64,000 nucleotides of DNA from Apricaphanius iberus. Taxonomy: Eukaryota > Chordata > Actinopteri > Cyprinodontiformes > Aphaniidae. Of the stretch, positions 10,146-21,729 are shown piece by piece. The notes under the pieces were generated by a model. That model saw only the letters and a list, made by a program, of their open reading frames with translations, did no database searches and was not told the DNA's origin. The position numbers and the translations under genes are program-made. The stretch lies in NCBI GenBank assembly GCA_028564705.1, contig JAPXFQ010001669.1, positions 310,001 to 374,000 of the forward strand. Reading direction: 5' to 3'. The number at the start of each line of letters is the position of its first letter. The first letter of the stretch is position 1.

Positions 10146-10559
10146 TAATCGGATTTTCGAGACTCTTAATAAATGAGAGAGATTCCTTTAAGCGTTTGGA
10201 GGTTTTAATATGATTTGAATTGATCGTACAGGAGGACAGTAACACATCACAGCAAATGTGGAATACTGACCTGTCTCGGTCTTACAACATGAAGCTTATA
10301 TTAGTACTAGCAATCTTGGTCTATCTACTCTACTCGATAAAGTACAACTCTCAAGATGAAAATCATAGACTTTGTGTCGCCTTTCTCTTAGATTAGAAAG
10401 CTTTGTGTATCTTTAAGGATGCCTAGTTGAAGAATCATCTCCTTGGTAATACAGGGTATGGACTATCATTATTAAAAACTCCCTGTCCTGGGTAAAAAGG
10501 TCACTTAATAAGACTAGTCATTCAAACTGATACTACAACATTAAGTAAACCAGGTCACA
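10146..10559 (-). mobile_element. Possible LTR remnant
   Basis: The block starts TGTAATCGG and ends GGTCACA. Its reverse complement has an AATAAA-like signal near the start of a GAGAGATTCC segment that loosely resembles the LTR-like block at 56749. No target duplication was found and the L1 at 10565 begins right after it, so this stays tentative. Confidence 0.3.
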
Positions 10560-10803
10560 GTTGATTACAAAGTACAGAAAGTACATAGCATTAAATTATT
10601 TCCACCACACACATGAAAACACAAACACACAATTCCAAATCCCTTCCCCAACCCACCCACGAACTGAAGAGAGGAGGAGAAAAAGTAAATAAAATGAATA
10701 AAAAACAAAAATAACACTAGTAATAATGATATAAAAAAATTAAAAAATGGTTGAGAGGCAAGGAAGACAACAGTAGGCACTGATAACAAAGAGGTTGCAA
10801 AGA

Positions 10804-13800
10804 TTACAACTCGTCCATCGTAGAAGCTAGCAATGTATCCTCATATGCTAAATAGGGCTGCCACATCTGTTTAAAAGTATTATAGTCATTCCTGAGTATA
10901 TATCTAATTTTTTGAAGTGGAAGACAGCTATTAATTTCGGAAACCCATCTTCCTATGGAAAGTTGAGTCAGACTTCCATGTGATAGTGATGCACTTCCTT
11001 GCAACGCACAAGGCCAGTGAGAGGTACTTCTTTTGAGCTTTTCTTAATCGTGCATCAATACTTGTAATATCTCCTAATAACCCGATTTCAGAATCAAAGG
11101 GGATATGTAGTCCAAGGAGTTTTGTCATGATGTCAGAAAAATCGTGCAAGAATGTGTTAAGTTTTGTTCAAAACCAAGTGCAGTGTAGGAATGAACTCTC
11201 TTCTATACTACATCTAAAACACAGGTTAGATATCTCAGGTTTATATATATGTAATTTCTGTGGCGTAAGATAGGTTTGATGAAGAAAGTTATAATAAGTA
11301 TCTGGAATTAAGAGTGGCAGTTAACCTTTTTTGACACAATTCAGCCCAGGGCTATGTACCCATTGTCACACCCAAGTCAGACTCCCATTTCTCTCTTGAT
11401 TTATGTAAACCTGGTTTTGGAGCATCCTCCATCAAGCGGGAGTACACTATGAAATAAGATGAGGTGCATTACCCTCATGAAGCAGTTTTTCCAGATCACT
11501 GAGCATGGGTAAAGTCATTTCAGGTCCCAAAACAGATTTAAGAAATGATCTTAACTGTAAATAACAGAAGAAGTTTCTGCTGAGCAGATCATATTTCCTC
11601 CTTAGTTCCTCAAAAGACATTAGCCATCCATCCTTATACCAGTCATCCAAATGATGAATCCCTTTTTGGTGCCACATTTCCAGGATCTTATTATCCACTG
11701 ACATAGGTATGAGTTCATTCTGTTTCAATGGTGTTCTGGGTGAAAATATATTTTTTAGTCCAATGTTTTTCCGGACTTCATGCCATGTTTTGATGATATG
11801 AGTCAAGACAGGGTTGTCAGTTCTTGTGGAGATTGTTGAAGGTGTCCATTTATAGATAAAGTCTGCAGGAATATTTGCTTTAAGAGCATACATTGCAATT
11901 AAAACCCAAGTTGGGACATTTTCCTTTTCAAATAAAAAACAGAGAAGTCACATTTGGACAGCCAAATAATGCTTTTCAAGGTTAGGCAGTCGGAGACCCC
12001 CCAGTTTGTAGTCCCATGTAAGTTTTTCCATTGAAACCCTTAGAGTCTTACCATTTCATTCGAATTGTCTAATATGCTTTTTCAGGTTTTTAGAAAAAAT
12101 GGATGGCACTGGAATTGGTAAGGACTGAAAGAGGTACTGCATCCTGGGTAATACATTCATTTTAATGCAGTTTATTTGGCCGATCATTGTAATCAGTAGA
12201 TTTATCCATTTCTGTAAATCCTGTTATTCTACTAACTAGTGGTAAGTAGTTGAGTTTATAAACATTTTTAAGGTTGTTGTCCACCATATTTCCAAGGTAT
12301 CTTATCCCGCTTGGAGACCATTTAAATGGACCTCTTCGTTGATGCTCAGTGTAGTCAAAATTCGAGAGTGGGAGAATTTCACATTTGTCGTAATTTACCT
12401 TATATTCAGAGACAGATCCAAATGCATGCAGAACGGTTTTTAATTTAGCAAAGGAGTCAGATGGCTTTGTTAAATACAGAATGATATAATCTGCCATAAG
12501 ATTGATTTTATGTATCGTCTGGTCCACCTTTTATCTCTGAATCTTGTCTGATTGTCTCGGCCAGGGGTTCAATAACTATCACGAAACGCCTAGGGGAAAA
12601 GGGACACCCTTGTCTGCTCGATCTGCTGAGGGGGAAGGCAGTGGATATTTGTCCATTAGTAATAATTTTGGCCTGTGTTTTTTTATACAGCGTTCTGACC
12701 CAATTAATAAAACAGGAGCCAAATCGAAATTTAGATAGAACCTTAAATAGATGGGGCCAGTCCAGCCTATCAAAGGCCTTTTCCGCATCCAGGGTAATGG
12801 CTATACTAGGTTCAGTACTGGAGGTTGCCATATGAATAACATTCAGTAACCTACAGATGTTATTGACAGAGGATCTCTTCTGGATAAAGCTGAGTTTATC
12901 AATTTTGGTAAGAATTTACTCAACCTGTTTGCTATACAGTAGCTTTAGAAATCAATTTATAATCAGCATTCAGGAGTGAAATTGGTCGGAAAGAGGAGCA
13001 TTTTAAGGTATCTTTGTTTTTTAATGAATCACTGTAATTATAGCCATTGAAAATGAATTGGGGAGACTTTGTGTTTTAGATGCTAGATTAATTACATCCA
13101 TAAGGAGAGGTATAAGCAAATCCTTAAACTCTTTATAAAATTCGGGGGGGAACCCATCTTCCCCTGGTGATTTATTAGATTGCAGGGTAGCTAAAGCGTT
13201 TTCGATCTCTTTGAAGGTAAATGGTGAATCTAAATACCTCTGTTCGTCCTGACTCAGTTTAGGCAAATCAATGTTATATAAGAATGTATCTTTTGTGGAC
13301 AAGTCTTCGGGTGATTCCGACTCATATATAAATTTACATAAAACTTTTTTAAAGTTTCATTTATTTCTTTTGGGCTCTGTGTAATACAGCCATGTTCATC
13401 TTCAATTTGGGTAATTGTTTTTTTAACTCTCCTCTTTCTTTAATTGCAAGGATAGGACTTTATGAGCCTTCTCCCCCAGCTCATAATACCTTTGTTTCGT
13501 TCTTAAAATATCTTTCTCAGCCCTATAAGTGCATAATGTATTATACTTGAGTTTTTTTTACCAATAGACTGTATATATTCTTATCTCTATGTTGCTGAAA
13601 GTCTTTTTCCAGCCCAAGAATTTCTTTTTCTAATTCTTCCACTTCTGCTACATATGATTTTTAAAGTCCTTTTGTAAATGTGATTATTTGTCCTCTTAAA
13701 TAAGCTTTTAATGCATCCCATAATATGAAACTATTAGGGGAGGAAGGACAGTTTGTTTCACAGAATAGCTTGATTTGGTCCCTGACAAATTTACAGAAGT

Positions 13801-14550
13801 CACTTTTTTTAAGGAGGGTTGGATTCAAAAGGCACCTGTACATGCTGGCCATTTTCTCCGTCATTACTATAGATAGAGTGAATTGAGAATGATCAGAACG
13901 TATACTTGGCAAATAATCAGACTCTAATGCTCTGTAAGCCACATGTGTTGACAGTAAGAAAAGATCAATTCTAGTATGTGAATTATGACGATTTAAATAA
14001 AAAGAATAGTCTATGGTTTGGGGATGTATTCGCCTCCAAACATCTGTGAGATTTAAATCTTTCATAAATGATAGAGTAGTTGAGGCTGCCTTAGACTTTG
14101 CAGTGGAGGTTGCTGATTTATCCAAAATTGGATCTAAACAGAAATTAAAATCTCCCCCCATAAGAATATGTCCACGACCCCCTGATACTTTGAGAAAAAT
14201 GTCTTTGATAAAGGAAGTATCATCACAATTAGGGGCGTAAAGGTTTAATAAGGTCCATTGTTCAGAATAAATTAGACAGTTCATTAAAACATAGCGGCCT
14301 AGTGGGTCATTCATTGTTTCCTGAACAGTGATGGGAATGTTTTTGTTTATCAAAATAGCAACTCCTCTAGCTTTAGAGCTGAAGGATGAAGAGAAAACTT
14401 GACCAATCCATCCTTTTTTTAAATTTATTATGTTCCTGCACAGTCAGATGCGTCTCCTGGACAAAGGCTAAATCTGTTTGAATCTTTTTAAAATATGTTA
14501 ACACCCTCTTCCTTTTGACGGTCCGTTAATGTCAGTTTTTGACATTAAAA
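10804..14550 (-). pseudogene. L1-type ORF2: endonuclease and reverse transcriptase, broken
   Basis: From 5' to 3' on the minus strand: QTDLAFVQETHLTVQE near 14490 (endonuclease Glu motif), LMGGDFNFCLDP (Asp/Asn motif), RSDHSQFTLSI (SDH motif), then SPGEDGFPPEFYKEF at about 13150 (start of the reverse transcriptase), LDAEKAFDRLDWPHLF (first palm Asp), SRSSRQGCPFSP, and MADYIILYLTKP near 12490, where the usual YADD/FADD has become ADY. The C-terminal part contains LSLALCVARKCITITWK. Several frameshifts split it into at least seven open pieces. In an active element it would nick target DNA and copy the L1 RNA there. Confidence 0.88.
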
Positions 14551-15189
14551 CTGACAAAATTCACCACATTATTCATGTAAAACTTTTAAAGAATTGACAG
14601 TGACCTGAATAGTAGCCTCTCAACAATAAGCATAAAGAAAATGCCTCTCTGGAAACCAAGAGAAAAAGAACAAACAGAAACAAAACCTCCCCGTTCCCCC
14701 AGGCACCGACCCCCTGAACACTCACACACCATCCAAAAACACCAATCGGGACCTCCGTTGAATGCTCCCTAAAACTATCGTACCCAACTAATACCTTATT
14801 GGTCCCGGATCTCTCTTGTATTAAGGGTTTGTAATCACTCGGTATATAAACAACCTCAAGTGTAAACATTGTAACACCCACTCTAACCAGAAGTAAATGA
14901 AAGTTCTAGAGCAACCCCACAACCATAGAATAGATTTACTTAGTGTCCAACACTTTTTATACTTTTTATTTAAAAAAACAAAATATAAAGATATGGCGGG
15001 GATATCGTTGCACTTACATAATAGTTACTGGATAGTTCCTGGATATGCGGAATTGCTCACCCTCAGAGTCACAGGAGTTATGGTAGGCTACTGCACCTGT
15101 AGTCACCTGCGAGACGCAGGATTAATCACCTCCCGGGAAGTCTCGGAGAAAAGATGCCGCTGCTTCTGGTGATTTGAAGAACTTTTTTT

Positions 15190-15898
15190 CTCCATTAGGT
15201 AGGATAACTCACAAAGTGGCCGGGTGGAGGAGGCTGAATTGAAGCTTCTTTGCGTGCAGCTCCTTCTTAACATGGTTGTATTCCTTTCTTCGCTTCACTA
15301 GGTTTGCCCTCAGATCTGGGAAAAACATCACGGCCTCTCCTTTGAAAGTGATCGGCCCACATTTTTCTCTGGATGTCTTAGCAGCCATTTGGAGGATTTT
15401 ATCCCGGTCCTGGTATTTGAGCAGGCGGATGAGAATGGGTCTGGGTCGCTTATCTCCTGGCGCGCGGGATGCCGGGGACCGATGCGCTCTTTCAATAATC
15501 AGCGGCTCGCGAAAGTGCTGTCGTCCCAGCACTGAGGGGATCCAATCTGTAAAGAACCGCACTGGGTCTGTTCCTTCTCCGCCCTCCTGTAGGTTAACGA
15601 TTCGGATCTTATTGCGTCTGCTTTGATTCTCTAGTTGGTCTATTTTGTCCTTGAGGAAGTCCTTCTCCTTCTTCAGTTGGAGGACATGGGAGTCTAAATC
15701 AGTTAGCTTATCTTCAGCTGTGCTAATTCGCTCCTCTGCCTCAGTGATGCGCGACCACAGTTTTCAACCCCGAAATAGAATGATTAATTTCTGCAGTTTT
15801 GGCATCAATCTTCTGTGAGAGTGCTTCATTGCTGCGTTTTATTTCTTGCAGTATAGCGTGGCTTCCTTGTACTTAACGTTGCTCTTCCCCAGCCATGT
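15190..15898 (-). pseudogene. L1-type ORF1 (nucleic-acid-binding protein), broken
   Basis: The likely start is the ATG at 15898 (MAGEEQR on the minus strand), followed by a helical stretch that looks like the family's coiled coil and is interrupted by stops. The open C-terminal part (15562-15209) has IIERAHRSPASRAPGDKRPR, ILIRLLKYQDRDKILQMA and KGEAVMFFPDL, the conserved RNA-binding domain of L1 ORF1 proteins (Transposase_22 family). In active elements ORF1 protein coats the LINE RNA. A distal stop and frame breaks make this copy inactive. Confidence 0.85.
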
Positions 15899-16384
15899 TG
15901 TGCTCGGTGCTTGTTGCACGTATTGCGCCTTGAGAAGAAAAATGGACGATAATTGACCTTTGCATCTTATTTCCAGATCTCAAGTCCATATTTCACCAGT
16001 TGGATAAGTTTTGAGATACAGCGGGCGTTATTTATAAAACCGAGTTTTCCTGAAGAGCTCCGGGGGACATGTCTTCCTAGCTCAGCTGCATCACCGGAAG
16101 TCTAGAAGAAATTAAATTGAATCAAACCTCTGGTTTCTTTTATTCTGAGTTTGTGTGTGTGTGAATTATTGCAAAGAATTCATTTTATTCAGATAAGGTA
16201 TTTTGGTAAACTCAGAACTTGAACTCAGAACTGCTTCATAGTTTCTCTATTTCCCTTTTTTGGTTTTCTTAGAAAACAGCTTAGTGTAGCCATTATCATT
16301 TGGTCTTTAAGATGGTACATTTTATCTTCATTTATCTGAAAATATTGCAATACATCCTGTGTGCTCTTGTCCAAAATTAAAACT

Positions 16385-16935
16385 GAGGACCATGTTTCAC
16401 AGTTTCAGGTTTTTCATTGGTAAAGTTAGGACCATTTAATGCAAAGTGAGGACATTTTGCTGGGTCATCACTTTCTGACAATGTTCCTGATCTCTACAAG
16501 TTAGTTTTAAAGGTATGGTAGGAACTGCCTTTTAGTTAAGGTTAGGATTAAGACTTAATCATTAATGGTGAAGGTTACAGAAAGTGTCTGGGTTAGGCAT
16601 AATGCATTCACTAAAATAATGGATGTCAGTGAAGGGCCTCATTACTGTGTGTGTGTGTGTATGTGTTTGTCTCTTTCTATGTTTATATATCGTTGTGCAG
16701 TCCAACCTTGGACAGGCCACAGGCATTGTGTGGACATTTGTAGTTACTGTATGTGGACATTTTACCTGGTCCACACAATGCTTAACAAGCAAAAGAGCTC
16801 TATTAGTTAGGTTTAGAGGTATGGCGTCCATTATGTTTTGCTTACAGTTAGGCTTGGGCAAGGGAAAGTGTCTGGGTTAGGCAAAGTAAAATTAATGGAA
16901 GTCAACACAATGTTCACACAAGTATAGCAAAACAC
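16385..16935. repeat. Dispersed teleost repeat with GGACATTT blocks, two copies
   Basis: Two related blocks are seen, one around 16430-16640 and one around 16725-16925. Each has GGACATTT near the start, a GTTAGG-rich centre and AAAGTGTCTGGGTTAGGC near the end. They are separated by a GT run at about 16645-16670. I recognise the pattern as a common fish repeat, but its class is not known to me. Confidence 0.55.
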
Positions 16936-17640
16936 GGATGCGTGAGTGAGTAAGGAGTGGGTAAGACAGTTCCTGAAATAAACCATCCAACTGTTGCCTC
17001 CTCCTCTCAACACCAATGCCCCCATGGAAAAATCTAGGTCACAGCCACCCCCAGCCCACATTCCCTTGCACACCACAGTCACACCCCACGCACACTGCTG
17101 GTGTGTCATTTCCACTGTGGGAGCAGAAGCTTCTTTGTTGCTCTTTGTCTCTTTTGAAAAGAGAAGATTTTGATTTTTTAGATTACTTTTCTGGTGTCAA
17201 AATGAATGATTTTATAACATCAAAGGGTAAAAAAGGTAAGAAAAAGAGTACTTTAAAAAAAAATCCCTTTCATGTAATTGAATGTAGTGGGGCCAAAATT
17301 CATAGAATATTGTATGCCAGGCTTGATGAGAGATTTCTGAATGCGTTGTTTTACTGTCACTATAATGCTCCTATTCTGAATGGTGTGTTAGTTTTATGCA
17401 AGGTACAATGGGACACACACCTTCCAAAGAAAAAAATCCTCTTTAAAAAATCCACAGTAAAATAACTACTTAAAAGTCTTCAGAATCATTTAGATATTTT
17501 TTTTTCCGTAAATGTGAGATGGACCTTTGGTGAGCAGTTATTTTGGCCTTGGAATTATCTCATCATTGCCATTGCTTGATGTCTTATTTTTGAATCTTGA
17601 ACACTCCCCTTAACTGAGACATTTAACTGCAGTGCAGTAT
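16936..17640 (+). other. No clear gene; one open frame of unknown meaning
   Basis: A 149-codon + strand open frame (17016-17465) has a Lys-rich middle and resembles no known family. It has no exon signals that I can defend. Probably chance. Confidence 0.35.
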
Positions 17641-17649
17641 ATCAGCATT

Positions 17650-17720
17650 TCCCAACCCTGGTCCTAAAGGCAGACTGTCTTGCATTTTTTTATGTTTACC
17701 TGCTTGAATTTTTGTTGTTT
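17650..17720 (+). repeat. Short dispersed repeat fragment
   Basis: The segment with TTTCCCAACCCTGGTCCT, followed by a CTGTCTTGCAT-like block, resembles a widespread fish interspersed repeat. Only this piece is present. Confidence 0.45.
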
Positions 17721-17839
17721 TGTAACAATAGACCACTAGACTGCCATGGAAAACACGGCATTTTCTTTTGGACATCTTTTTGAATACAAAATAGTTTCTT
17801 TTTGTTGATTAAAATATGTTCTTAATGTAAATGTGTAAA

Positions 17840-18235
17840 TGTAAAGAAAACAGTTATTTATCGTGCTATCGATCTTTGGAATAATATCCCACTGCATATA
17901 CGTAAATTAAATAGTAAAGTATCTTTCAAGTACCATCTGAGAATGTACTATTTACATTTTTGAATGAACACATCTACTGTTGTATGTAATGAGAAATGTT
18001 ATGCCCATGATGTAAAAGCTTTTCCTGACTGATTTTCAGAGGCTAATAATGCTGTCTGCAATGTCTCACAGCTTTTAGATTATCATTGTAAGATTTTGAT
18101 TTGTATTTTGTGTACTGTACATTTGTCTTTTGTCTTGTCTTTTGTATGGACCCAAGGAAGACTAGCTAGTTCCTCCTTGGAGACAGCTAATGGGGATCCT
18201 TTTACCAATAAACCAATAAACCAATAAACCAATGT
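17840..18235 (+). mobile_element. LINE 3' end (Jockey/I-group type) with CAATAAAC tail
   Basis: The start encodes YRAIDLWNNIPLHIRK and FKYHLRMYYL, the last residues of a Jockey-group LINE ORF2. A 3' untranslated region follows with GACCCAAGGAAGACTAGC and CAGCTAATGGGGATCC, and then a tandem AATAAACC tail (about 18204-18232). The copy at 18785-20155 ends in the same kind of block, so both belong to one family or closely related families. Confidence 0.75.
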
Positions 18236-18784
18236 ATGCCCATGTTTGAGGAACGGGTCAAAGATAAGTCCCTTTTCATGGTAAGCTTTTGGCAGTGCAG
18301 CTCTGGCTAACCAGCTCTCAGCTTGGCTCACGGCAGGGTGTCGGCAACAGAGAGGCTAGCTCTCTGTTCAGTGGAATCTGTAAATCAAAGACTCCTGCAG
18401 AGTTTTGAAAAATTCAGGTTCAGGACTTATTCAATTGGCCAGAAAGTGTTACTTGATTAACGATCAAGCAGACTGTTGTCTTTTGGATCCAGAAGGAAGG
18501 AAGGATAGTTTAAAGCGCTGATTTCTCTCCTGATGCGAGTTTTGTGCTGGCTCATGGGCAAAAGAGGCTGAGTTGAGGGAAGCATTTAGTTTCTTTGAGG
18601 TTTAGGTGTTCATAACGCCTCCTTTTCCTGTTGAAACGAGAAGTGCATTTTGTGATTATCACTTAATATAGCTGGAGGTCAGTGTCTTTCGACCTGTCAC
18701 TATGGCTGTATTAACATTGCTAATATGAACAATTGTGTTGGATTCATAAGTGGATGTTAGATCTGTGCTGGTTAGACGTTCTGC
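18236..18784. other. Unassigned
   Basis: Sequence of mixed composition between two LINE copies. No coding similarity or repeat structure was recognised. Confidence 0.5.
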
Positions 18785-19968
18785 ATCAGGAAGTTATTAC
18801 AAAGCCACTGGACATAGCCAATCACTTAAACAACTATTTTTGTAATTAAATTGATCAACCATGAAGTGATATGGGGCAAACTGATAACTCAAAAGCAGAA
18901 TATTTAATTAAGAACAATATTACAGCAGAAAAGAACTGTAAGTTTGAATTGATCAATGTTACTGTTGGCCAAGTAGAAAAATTACTATTAGAATGTAAAG
19001 AAAAAACGTCTGTTGTAGACAATATTGATCCAAAATTATTGAAGCTTGTTGCAAACTTAGGTGCTGTTCCTATTGCTCACATTCTAAATTTAAGGAGGGG
19101 GTCTTAAGTTCCATTCTGTTGTCCTAACAGAAGGCCAAACAGTCTGTTACCTGATTTGAGCTAAATTATGGAGAGAATTGTATTTGAACAAATCCAAAAA
19201 TACTTTTCCGATAACAATTTAAATACAGATTTCCAACATGCATACAGAGCAGGGCACTGGATAATGGGATAATGAACTATCTCGGGTTAAGCATTTTAGT
19301 ATGGTGGCCAGTAGAATGGGGAAGGGCCTGTCAATGTTAAAAAGTTGTTGACATATGTTGTCTTCCAGTATAACAGCAGATGTTATAAAAACACTTGTAT
19401 TGTCGCAGTTAGACTACTGCTCAGAAATTTTGTCATGTGGTGCTGTAACAAATCTAAAAGCTCTGCAGACGGTCCAAAACAGAGCGGTGCACTTAGGTGC
19501 TCTATAAGAACTAATGTAAAATGGATGCACAATACACTGTCTTGGCTTAAGGTGAAAGAGAGACATTAAGAGATACATTCAGCTTCTTTAATGAATTTAA
19601 CCAGAAATATAATTACAACTGACCTTCCAAATGTATTGTATTGTATTGAGTTAAATTTTTGTTCGGATGATCATCATTATGAAACCAAACATTCCATGGA
19701 GGGCATTTTATATTACCCAAAGTGAGAACAAACTATGGAAAATGTACTGTAATGTATAGTGCCATGTCTGGCTGGAAAACTATGCCAAGTGACACTATTT
19801 ATGCAAACAGTACGTACCAATTTAAAGCCCTCTTGAAAAGACATATTTTCATTTACTAGTTGGATTAGGTCAGTTGTAATTTGACCATTATGCTACTAAT
19901 GCTGTTATTAGATTACCTTTCATGTATTCAGTATATACTAGGTATACCAGGTCCTTTGTACGAGTGCG

Positions 19969-20011
<43 letters not shown>

Positions 20012-20155
20012 ACGGTTTAATTGTTTTAATTGCATCACTTGGTGGTGAAAACTAGTGTAAGTATTGTTTTGTGAACAGAATGTTGGATTGACTCCAGGAA
20101 GAGTAGCTCTACTTGTTACAGCTAATGGAGTTCAAAATAAATACAAACACCAACA
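18785..20155 (+). mobile_element. Jockey-group LINE, internally deleted copy
   Basis: The + strand encodes the region before the reverse transcriptase (KNCKFELINVTVGQVEKLLL, then DNIDPKLLKLV), a piece containing MERIVFEQIQKYF and FQHAYRAGH, and then, after a jump near 19255, the C-terminal part with TLVLSQLDYCSEIL and LQTVQNRAVHLGAL. The palm motifs between them are missing. A long GT run lies at 19975-20009, and the 3' end has the AGGAAGAGTAGC and CAGCTAATGGAG blocks plus a short AATAAATACAAACACC tail. Dead copy. Confidence 0.8.
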
Positions 20156-21164
20156 CCATTTATTTGGTTCTGCTCCCCTTTTGGTTTATCACACCAATGC
20201 ACAAAGAATTATTGCATTTGGGGGAAAAAAGGTTTGTTTCTAGCTATACCCCCCACTCACAGGCAAATGCTTGAATTCAAAAGGCAACCATAACTGAAGA
20301 CTCAAAAGATTATACCAACCTGTAAAAGCAGAAAAGTCAAGTGTAACTTAACATTTTTCTAGTTGATTCTGATCTGGACTCATTGGGAAATGACTTTACA
20401 TAGACCTTCATGTCTAATGATTCAGTTTCAGGAGTTAACTGCAGGGTTGCTGTGGATACAAACTTAACAACATTTTTTTAAAGTTTTCAGTGTTTTCACA
20501 TGAGCTATCACTTTGAAAGAAATACTGTAAAAAGTCTTTGTATCACAACTGTGGGTCCTGGCCGTCTTTGAAGCTGTTTAATTTGAATACTCCAGGGAAG
20601 GAGGGAACACATGGTTTTTGATCTCCAAGGTGAAATGCATTGCGTTGATGGGCTGCACTAGAGGAGTTGAAAGTTATTCGATTGAATGGGTATGGATGAA
20701 GCCAAGCTGTCATAAGCAGTTGGAACATGACCAACGGGAAGCCCTTGATGTTGGCAGTCATGAGGCTGAGCAGCAATTGGACCTGAGAGAGAAGTCTACT
20801 TGTTTTAGATTGATTCTGGGCAATTAGAAATGCTGCTGGATGTATGAGCCTTGTGACTGACATTTCATATCTTGAATTTACGTGACTGGAGTCTAAAAAT
20901 GTGTGTATTGCATTTGTTATTACTCGATTACGTATGTATTATGCCTCAATGTTTGATCCTGTAAGCGTGGTCTTTTTAATGTGCCATGATCCACTCAGAG
21001 AAGCGAGACATGCAAAACTACATCATTATAACATTTCATTTTTACCACTGTTTTAGACCGTCATCACAAAGCTTTGATGACGAAACTGTGTGTACTCTGC
21101 CAACGAAAGTTTCATTTAAATTTGAGTGTGTGATACGTTTGTTTTTCAATTCTTTATGTATTCA
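20156..21164. other. Nothing recognised
   Basis: No coding similarity. The minus-strand open stretch at 20543-20863 has no recognisable domain. Confidence 0.5.
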
Positions 21165-21729
21165 ATTCAATTCAGGTAATTTATATAGTGCCATTTCACA
21201 ACAGATGTCACCTCAAGGTACTTTACAAGAAGAGTTATTATAATACAATGTTTAATTTAGGAATTAGAGAACCACAAAATATTGCGTCGTGACTTCTCAG
21301 CAATCCCTCACACTGAGCAAGCATGAAGCGACAGTGGAGAGGAAAAACTTCCTTTTAACAGGACGAAACCTCCAGCAGAACCAGGCTCAGCATAAGCGGT
21401 CATCTGACGAAACCGTGTGTGGTTTGGAGAAGGCAGCAGAGACACAGAAAAAGCATCAGAACTGATGCAGAAGCAGAAGTTGGTAGCAGGGCGTGGAGAA
21501 CGTTCCTCCACTGGAATGCCATCTTAATCAGGGTCGTTAAGCAGGGCGGGTCAGGAGCTCCTACTGTAGGAAGAGACTAAGAGAAAAAGAGAAAACAGGT
21601 TAGCGCTTGAATTGACAACACATCATGCAATTGGAGAGAAGTAGGAGAGAAAGTAGGAACTGACCCTAATAATGTCCTCCAACAGCCTTGCCTAAAGCAG
21701 CATAGCTACTAACATTAACCTGTCTCCTA

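Larger units (their letters stand above)
10565..16105 (-). mobile_element. L1/Tx1-type LINE, near full length, decayed
   Basis: A minus-strand element about 5.5 kb long. It has a 5' untranslated part (16105-15899), an ORF1 with an RNA-binding domain (15898-15190), a spacer, and an ORF2 with endonuclease, reverse transcriptase and C-terminal region (about 14550-10800), followed by a short AT-rich 3' end. The order and length match L1-like elements of fish. Frameshifts, stops and a damaged catalytic motif show it is dead. Related fragments lie at 25220-26165, 37775-39312, 55695-55960 and 57225-57545. Confidence 0.88.

Noticed and set aside
17016..17465. 149-codon + strand ORF as a gene
   Set aside because: No family resemblance, no splice context and low-complexity Lys-rich centre.
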